A DNA stretch of 64,000 nt from contig NZ_PGET01000001.1 of NCBI RefSeq assembly GCF_002797975.1, forward strand, positions 744,001-808,000, in the 5' to 3' direction. The translations under genes and the position numbers were made by a program. Positions 60,150 through 64,000 of this stretch are shown piece by piece; position 1 is the first letter of the stretch; the number at the start of each line of letters is the position of its first letter. Source of the stretch: [Clostridium] celerecrescens 18A (GTDB lineage: Bacteria > Bacillota > Clostridia > Lachnospirales > Lachnospiraceae). The notes beneath the pieces were generated by a model. That model was not told where the DNA came from. It did no database searches and worked only from the letters and a program-made list of their open reading frames with translations.

Positions 60150-61478
60150 TTACTCCTCTCTGTCTGGTTCGATTGGAAACGTCACACGAACTTTAAAATT
60201 TGTCCGGTTTTTTTGTATCTCAAAGGTACCATTCATCTGTTCTACTATTTTCAGGCAGGTTTTAAGTCCAATGTTGGTGCTTTCTAAAAACATGCTGTCC
60301 GTACGGATCTCATTGGAGATGGTGATGATCAGGTCATTGCCGTCTATATGGCTTTTGACAAAGACCGGCCTATCGATGCCGGCGTATTTTCTTACATTGG
60401 AAAACAGATTATCAAATAACCGTCTTAAATATTGGATATCAGCGGTTATGCTGCAGGATTCCTCTACAAATTCTGTTTTTACGTCAAGCCCCAGGTTGCC
60501 AAGATCAAATACGTACTCCATAAGCAGCTGCTGGAGAAGGATCTTAGCGTCAAAGGTCTCCATCTGCATCAATATCTTCTCTTTGCCGAATACAAGAAAA
60601 TACTGGAACAGACGGTCAGATAATTCCTTTAGCTGAATGGATTTATTCTTGCAGCTTTTGATGTATTTGTCTAATTGTTCTTCCGAATGATAGCTTTTGG
60701 ATTCCAGTATTTCCAAGTAGCCGATCAGTGAAGTAAGGGGAGTCCTGATGTCATGGGACATGGAAGTGATCAGCTCACTGTTTGCTTCCCAGGCGTCCTT
60801 TTCGCTCTTATATCGTGTAATAATAGAATTTCTCATGTTATCCGCATTTTTTGCCAGCAATGCAATCTCATCATTCCCTTTATAGAAAATGGGCTGCTCC
60901 AGATCCCCTTTTTCAATCAGGGATACCTCTTTTGACAATTGCATGATCCGGGCAATGATCCGGTGGTTATAGAAAATCAGGATCACAAACAGAAACAGGA
61001 AAAATACTCCCCATGAAATATAAGTTACCAGGTTATACCATTTGATTTCCGAGGAATCAATGATGGACACGGAATAGGTACCGTCGCTGAAGGTAATATC
61101 CCGTATGGCCTGTTTGCTGCTTTCCCCAATGGAACTGGCAGTTTCATAGGGAGCGTATGCATCATTCCAGAATCCGGATTCGTAGATGATCTCGTTGCCG
61201 TTAAAAATAGTTACGTAGACGTATTTATGGTTCTTTACCCATTTGGAAATGGATCTTACATTTTTCACTGATATGTTGTATTTATTAATGTAATTTTCAA
61301 AAGAGTTTTGATAACCGGTCAAACGTTTCCAGGCGGCATCTTCATTCATATGGTTCCTGGATACCAGATAATCGCCAAAAGCCTGGGAGGCAAAATACAT
61401 CCCAAAGCTGATGACCGCGCCAAAGATCAATACAAATACTTGCTTATATCGTAAAGACGAGATCCATTTATGCTTCAT
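60150..61478 (-). CDS. Sensor histidine kinase with extracytoplasmic domain
   Basis: 442 residues. TM1 about 12-32, extracytoplasmic sensor (about 33-150, with YVYVTIFNGNEIIYESGFW), TM2 about 152-172, HAMP-like linker (RIIARIMQLSKEVSLIEKGDLEQPI), then HisKA with MSHDIRTPLTSLIGYLE (about 235-251). N box LFDNLFSNVRKYA; the G1 DxGxG box is not obvious (ISNEIRTDS), and G2 is NIGLKTCLKIVEQMNG, the form seen in VanS-like relatives. It overlaps the response regulator gene by 11 bases and precedes the ligase by six, so sensing and surface modification are one transcript. Confidence 0.9.
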   Translation of the reverse strand: MKHKWISSLRYKQVFVLIFGAVISFGMYFASQAFGDYLVSRNHMNEDAAWKRLTGYQNSFENYINKYNISVKNVRSISKWVKNHKYVYVTIFNGNEIIYESGFWNDAYAPYETASSIGESSKQAIRDITFSDGTYSVSIIDSSEIKWYNLVTYISWGVFFLFLFVILIFYNHRIIARIMQLSKEVSLIEKGDLEQPIFYKGNDEIALLAKNADNMRNSIITRYKSEKDAWEANSELITSMSHDIRTPLTSLIGYLEILESKSYHSEEQLDKYIKSCKNKSIQLKELSDRLFQYFLVFGKEKILMQMETFDAKILLQQLLMEYVFDLGNLGLDVKTEFVEESCSITADIQYLRRLFDNLFSNVRKYAGIDRPVFVKSHIDGNDLIITISNEIRTDSMFLESTNIGLKTCLKIVEQMNGTFEIQKNRTNFKVRVTFPIEPDREE

Positions 61479-62175
61479 CGATCTGATAGCCCTTTCCCCA
61501 AACGGTTCGTATGATGGTGGGATTGTTAAAATCCAATTCCAGTTTTTTTCGAAGCTTTAAAATGTGTACCATAACAGTATTCGTGGAAGAAGGGAGGAAC
61601 TTATCATTCCATACGCCCTCGTAGATTGATTGTGCATCCTTGGCTTTTCCTCTGTTCCTTACCAGATACATCAAAACCTGGAACTCTGTGTCCGTAAGCT
61701 CGATTTTTTGATTTTCCCGATAAACAAAATGGCCTGCGGTATCGATCATAAGATCCTGCAGCCGGATCTCTGAGCTATTGGAAAGAGGTGCTCCTTTCCC
61801 TTTATAAACAACATATCGTCTTAAAAGAGAACGGACCTTCATGAGAAGCTCTGCCTGTGAAAATGGTTTTACAAGATAATCATCACCGCCGTTTTCATAG
61901 GCTTCTGTCTTATCACATTCTTTTGACTTTGCGGTTAAAAACAAAACGGGGGCAGAAGATATCCTACGGATCTGGGTACAGGCATCGATTCCTGATAAAT
62001 CTGGCATCATAATGTCTAAAATAATAAGATCAATATCAGGATTATCTGTGACGGCCGCGACTGCATCACTTCCGTTTGCTGCTTCTGACACGGAATAGCC
62101 TTTGCTTTCCAGCTGAATGCGAAGGACTTCCCGGATGTCAGCATCATCATCCACTACCAATATCAATGTATTCAT
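61468..62175 (-). CDS. OmpR family response regulator
   Basis: 235 residues. Receiver: acidic residues in LVVDDDADIRE, phospho-Asp in LIILDIMMPDLSG (about 56), Thr in VLFLTAKSKE, Lys in YLVKPFSQ. Winged-helix effector domain (about 135-232): IELTDTEFQVLMYLVRNRGKA and STNTVMVHILKLRKKLEL, ending WGKGYQI. First gene of the operon that also carries kinase, ligase, decarboxylase, carrier, MBOAT and SGNH genes. AAAGGAGA precedes the ATG at 62175. Direct repeats upstream of the promoter suggest autoregulation. Confidence 0.93.
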   Translation of the reverse strand: MNTLILVVDDDADIREVLRIQLESKGYSVSEAANGSDAVAAVTDNPDIDLIILDIMMPDLSGIDACTQIRRISSAPVLFLTAKSKECDKTEAYENGGDDYLVKPFSQAELLMKVRSLLRRYVVYKGKGAPLSNSSEIRLQDLMIDTAGHFVYRENQKIELTDTEFQVLMYLVRNRGKAKDAQSIYEGVWNDKFLPSSTNTVMVHILKLRKKLELDFNNPTIIRTVWGKGYQIDEA

Positions 62176-62213
62176 GGATCGGCAGTCTCCTTTTTATTAA
62201 TTTAATATGAAAA

Positions 62214-62241
62214 ATTATATCATTTATGGATAGAATAACAA
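62214..62241 (-). promoter_or_regulatory. Promoter of the seven-gene Dlt-like operon
   Basis: On the minus strand: TTGTTA (62241-62236), 16-base spacer, TATAAT (62219-62214), 38 bases before the response regulator ATG. The -10 is perfect, the -35 imperfect, fitting activation. Confidence 0.65.
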
Positions 62242-62255
62242 TGAAATCCAGGGGA

Positions 62256-62271
62256 ATTAAGAATTATTAAG
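62256..62271 (-). promoter_or_regulatory. Putative OmpR-type regulator direct repeat
   Basis: CTTAAT-AATT-CTTAAT on the minus strand (62271-62256): two 6-bp repeats with exact 10-bp period, about 50-65 bases upstream of the expected transcript start. This spacing is typical for tandem binding of OmpR-family dimers. Confidence 0.45.
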
Positions 62272-62288
62272 ATTTGGTCCGTGATTAT

Positions 62289-62318
62289 CAAAGACCGGTC
62301 AGGAATGACCGGTCTTTG
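62289..62318 (-). terminator. Terminator overlapping the DUF1801/YdeI stop
   Basis: AAAGACCGGTC (62290-62300) pairs with GACCGGTCTTT (62307-62317) around AGGAAT. The minus-strand gene stop codon lies inside the hairpin. Confidence 0.8.
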
Positions 62319-62937
62319 TATTTTTTTTAGGGGAATATACCATGCCCATATAGGCATCGCCGGACCGCAGCTCATCAAGCATCTGGTCGATCCGTTTTTT
62401 GCGGGTTTCCGGACGCCTGGCCCTTGTGATCCAGCCGATATAGTCATTTTTTTGATAAGAAGGACGGGCATTGTAGGCCTCTGTTAAATTCTCTTTCCAA
62501 AGCTCCGCCATTACATCATCGGGCATGGGATAGCGGGGGCGCAATGTCTTTTCTTTTGTTTTTCCCGCTTTTTTCTCTTCCAGAAGAACGGCCTGTTCGG
62601 CTGTCCGAAAGCGGACCATCCTTCCTATAAGCTCAAGGGGGAGGGGCTTGTCATATGGAAACTGGACCGTGCCCTTTGAGTAATGGTATTCCTTCAGTTC
62701 TTCCTGAAAGGCATTGATTGCGGATGGGGCCGGATGAAATCCCACATGCTTTTTCCCTGCCGAGAAATGTACCAGATTGCCGTAATAGTCAAATGTGGCC
62801 ATTCCCCAGCTGATTTTTTCCGTTGCTTCCGGTGCTGCCTCTTTTATGGTCTGGTACAGCTTTTCCAGAATAGCCTGTATATCCTGGCGTTGGCCTGCAA
62901 TGTATTCTCCAATTGTAGTTGGGAGTTTCTGTTCCAT
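62299..62937 (-). CDS. DUF1801/YdeI fusion protein
   Basis: 212 residues. N-terminal DUF1801 (YdhG-like) domain (about 8-115): TIGEYIAGQRQDIQAILEKLYQTI, EKISWGMATFDYYGNLVHFSAGKKHVGFH and YHYSKGTVQFPYDKPLP, the typical phage-like beta-alpha fold of unknown function. C-terminal segment (about 145-205) resembles the YdeI/OmpD-associated C-terminus (YIGWITRARRPETRKKRIDQMLDELRSGD). Such fusions are common in Firmicutes with no assigned activity. The ATG at 62937 has AAAGAGGAGG on the minus strand. Monocistronic. Confidence 0.86.
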   Translation of the reverse strand: MEQKLPTTIGEYIAGQRQDIQAILEKLYQTIKEAAPEATEKISWGMATFDYYGNLVHFSAGKKHVGFHPAPSAINAFQEELKEYHYSKGTVQFPYDKPLPLELIGRMVRFRTAEQAVLLEEKKAGKTKEKTLRPRYPMPDDVMAELWKENLTEAYNARPSYQKNDYIGWITRARRPETRKKRIDQMLDELRSGDAYMGMVYSPKKNTKTGHS

Positions 62938-63063
62938 ACGATACCTCCTCTTTCTGCATCTTTGTTATATAATATCATATTTCCAATAATTTTGCCTAAA
63001 ACCAACACTGGTTATTCAAAAATATCATAGAATATGGAAAGACTCTTATTTGGAGATAACAAA

Positions 63064-63624
63064 ATGGGTTATTACGATTACGAAGGTTACCAGCCATATT
63101 CATATGGTTATATTCCACCATATTGGAATACACCGGCATCTCCCCTGTCATTTCAACAGATGATGAATCCTGACATTTTCACATATCCACAGAATCTTGA
63201 TGGTGCCCTTGAATTGATTCTGGAAGCACTATCGGGTGAGACGGAGGACAGGGTATTTTATATGTGGTTAATAAACCAGGCTTCCTCAGAAGAGGATAAG
63301 CAGATTATATCCGGTATCCGTGACAATGAAATAGGACATTATACATTGTTCCGGCAAATTTATCAGGATTTAACCGGTGAGATGCCCCCATCTACGGAAG
63401 GAGAAGCTTTTGTAGAGCCGGAAAGCTATTGCGCTGGTTTGTCAAGAGCCTTGTTAGGTGAGCAGAATGCAGTACAAAAATACCGTAAGATTTTATATGC
63501 CATGCAATCTCGCCTCCATATAAATATGATGGTTGAAATTATCACAGACGAAATCAGGCACGGAATTTTATATAGCTATCTCTATTCTAAAAATGGCTGC
63601 GGAAGCCAAAATACCCTGGAATAA
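63064..63624 (+). CDS. Ferritin-like protein with Tyr/Pro-rich N-terminus (spore coat type)
   Basis: 186 residues from the ATG at 63064, eight bases after TTGGAG; a longer in-frame start at 63034 lacks a ribosome binding site. Residues 1-45 are rich in Tyr, Pro and Gly (GYYDYEGYQPYSYGYIPPYW), like clostridial spore-coat or spore-surface proteins. Residues 47-180 form a four-helix ferritin-like domain with ligand pairs LEALSGETEDR, DNEIGHY (E-x-x-H), LLGEQNAVQKY and DEIRHGILY (E-x-x-H). A di-iron or di-manganese site (rubrerythrin/catalase-like) is likely. Spore association is inference from composition. Confidence 0.82.
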   Translation: MGYYDYEGYQPYSYGYIPPYWNTPASPLSFQQMMNPDIFTYPQNLDGALELILEALSGETEDRVFYMWLINQASSEEDKQIISGIRDNEIGHYTLFRQIYQDLTGEMPPSTEGEAFVEPESYCAGLSRALLGEQNAVQKYRKILYAMQSRLHINMMVEIITDEIRHGILYSYLYSKNGCGSQNTLE

Positions 63625-63678
63625 ACCACTGGATCGGCAGGCATGGAGAGAAGTTTCTGATTAAGCATTGAGGACTGG

Positions 63679-63713
63679 AAAAGGCATCTGAAAGGCCATT
63701 CGGATGCCTTTTC
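63679..63713 (+). terminator. Rho-independent terminator
   Basis: AAAAGGCATCTGAA (63679-63692) pairs with TTCGGATGCCTTTT (63699-63712) with one G-U pair, around AGGCCA, followed by CTATT. Confidence 0.85.
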
Positions 63714-63959
63714 TATTAATTTAACGATTTCTTCACACACCGGTTTCCTGCAGAAAAGTTAAAATTTCGTTAAAAAATTGAGCGTTATTTTTGGAAGTCT
63801 GTTAAGAAGTTGTATATATTTTTGCAAAAATATATGATTTTATCTTGTATTTCCCCCTTTTATTCTGATTTATGGAGTGCTCTCAAATTCTTTTGAATTG
63901 GTTTTTTGAACTGTGTTTTTTAGTGTAAAAATTGTGTAAATTGTACATAAAACAAAACA

Positions 63960-63987
63960 TTGACAACCACTTTTAGTGTGATATAAT
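63960..63987 (+). promoter_or_regulatory. Strong sigma-A promoter at the right edge
   Basis: TTGACA (63960-63965), 16-base spacer, TATAAT (63982-63987). Both boxes are perfect; the gene driven lies beyond the window. Confidence 0.8.
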
Positions 63988-64000
63988 GAGCACGAATTAA

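Larger units (their letters stand above)
63625..64000. other. Terminator and promoter region at the window edge
   Basis: 376 bases with no gene. A terminator (63679-63713) ends the ferritin-like gene; the remainder is very AT-rich and ends with a strong promoter (63960-63987) for a gene outside the window. Confidence 0.7.

Noticed and set aside
60103..60636. A 177-codon plus-strand frame antisense to the kinase and ligase genes
   Set aside because: Shadow of two well-supported genes; Ser/Arg-rich composition typical of antisense translation.
1..64000. CRISPR arrays, tRNA/rRNA genes, insertion sequences, prophage or replication origin
   Set aside because: No regularly spaced repeats, no cloverleaf-like sequences, no transposase, integrase or DnaA-box cluster were seen on either strand.

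Overview
The window looks like a chromosomal segment of a low-to-moderate G+C Firmicute, most likely a Lachnospiraceae/Clostridium cluster XIVa species (Lacrimispora-like). Evidence: strong AGGAGG ribosome binding sites, frequent TTG/GTG starts, TTGACA/TATAAT promoters, rho-independent terminators, a T-box leader, PRD-type PTS regulators, and a dense set of small stress and detoxification genes. I see no rRNA, tRNA, CRISPR array, transposase, phage module or origin. The taxonomic call is inference from protein style and gene content, not a computed placement.

Layout. 0-5 kb: nitroreductase, an unrecognised small protein, a NimA-type flavoprotein, a DUF5131 protein and a CofE-like ligase. 5.2-10.6 kb: a complete beta-glucoside PTS operon (PRD activator, EIIB, EIIC, EIIA, GH1 phospho-glycosidase). 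10.7-13.4 kb: AraC regulator, methyltransferase, a ykkC-class (guanidine-I-like) riboswitch with its terminator followed by a wrecked gene, and an acetyltransferase. 13.4-20.3 kb: a Bce-type peptide-antibiotic sensing and detoxification module (response regulator, intramembrane-sensing kinase, ABC ATPase, FtsX-type permease). It is interleaved with a VOC protein, a stand-alone GT51 glycosyltransferase and a TraX-family membrane protein. Two promoters in this block share a 28-bp motif at identical distance from their -10 boxes. 20.4-31.3 kb: single-gene units (possible cysteine peptidase, LysR/cupin pair, YdeI family, DUF1648, acetyltransferases, flavin amine oxidase, WYL regulator with VOC protein, Eis family).

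31.5-41.2 kb: a ROK-regulated carbohydrate cluster: phosphodiesterase-like enzyme, ROK repressor, sugar ABC importer, PHP phosphoesterase and three Gfo/Idh/MocA dehydrogenases. 41.3-44.5 kb: small genes, two with internal deletions (a metallophosphoesterase and a metallo-beta-lactamase-fold pseudogene). 44.5-47.6 kb: a cell-envelope acylation unit (DUF4358 lipoprotein, AlgI-like MBOAT, DHHW protein). 47.6-53 kb: DNA glycosylase, methyltransferase, Nudix, MsrAB, carbonic anhydrase, HsmA family, Gfo/Idh/MocA. 53-54.6 kb: an alanine-type T-box leader (specifier GCA) controlling an AlaA-like aminotransferase.

54.65-62.2 kb, minus strand: the most interesting locus. Seven tightly packed genes encode a two-component system followed by a Dlt-like pathway: amino-acid adenylating enzyme, carrier protein, MBOAT and SGNH transferase, with an extra fold-III PLP decarboxylase between the ligase and the carrier. 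No DltX-like microprotein is present; the MBOAT instead ends in a Tyr-containing hexapeptide. I infer a signal-regulated pathway that esterifies an envelope polymer with a decarboxylated (omega-) amino acid rather than D-alanine. 62.3-64 kb: a DUF1801/YdeI protein, a ferritin-like coat-type protein, and a strong promoter running off the window.
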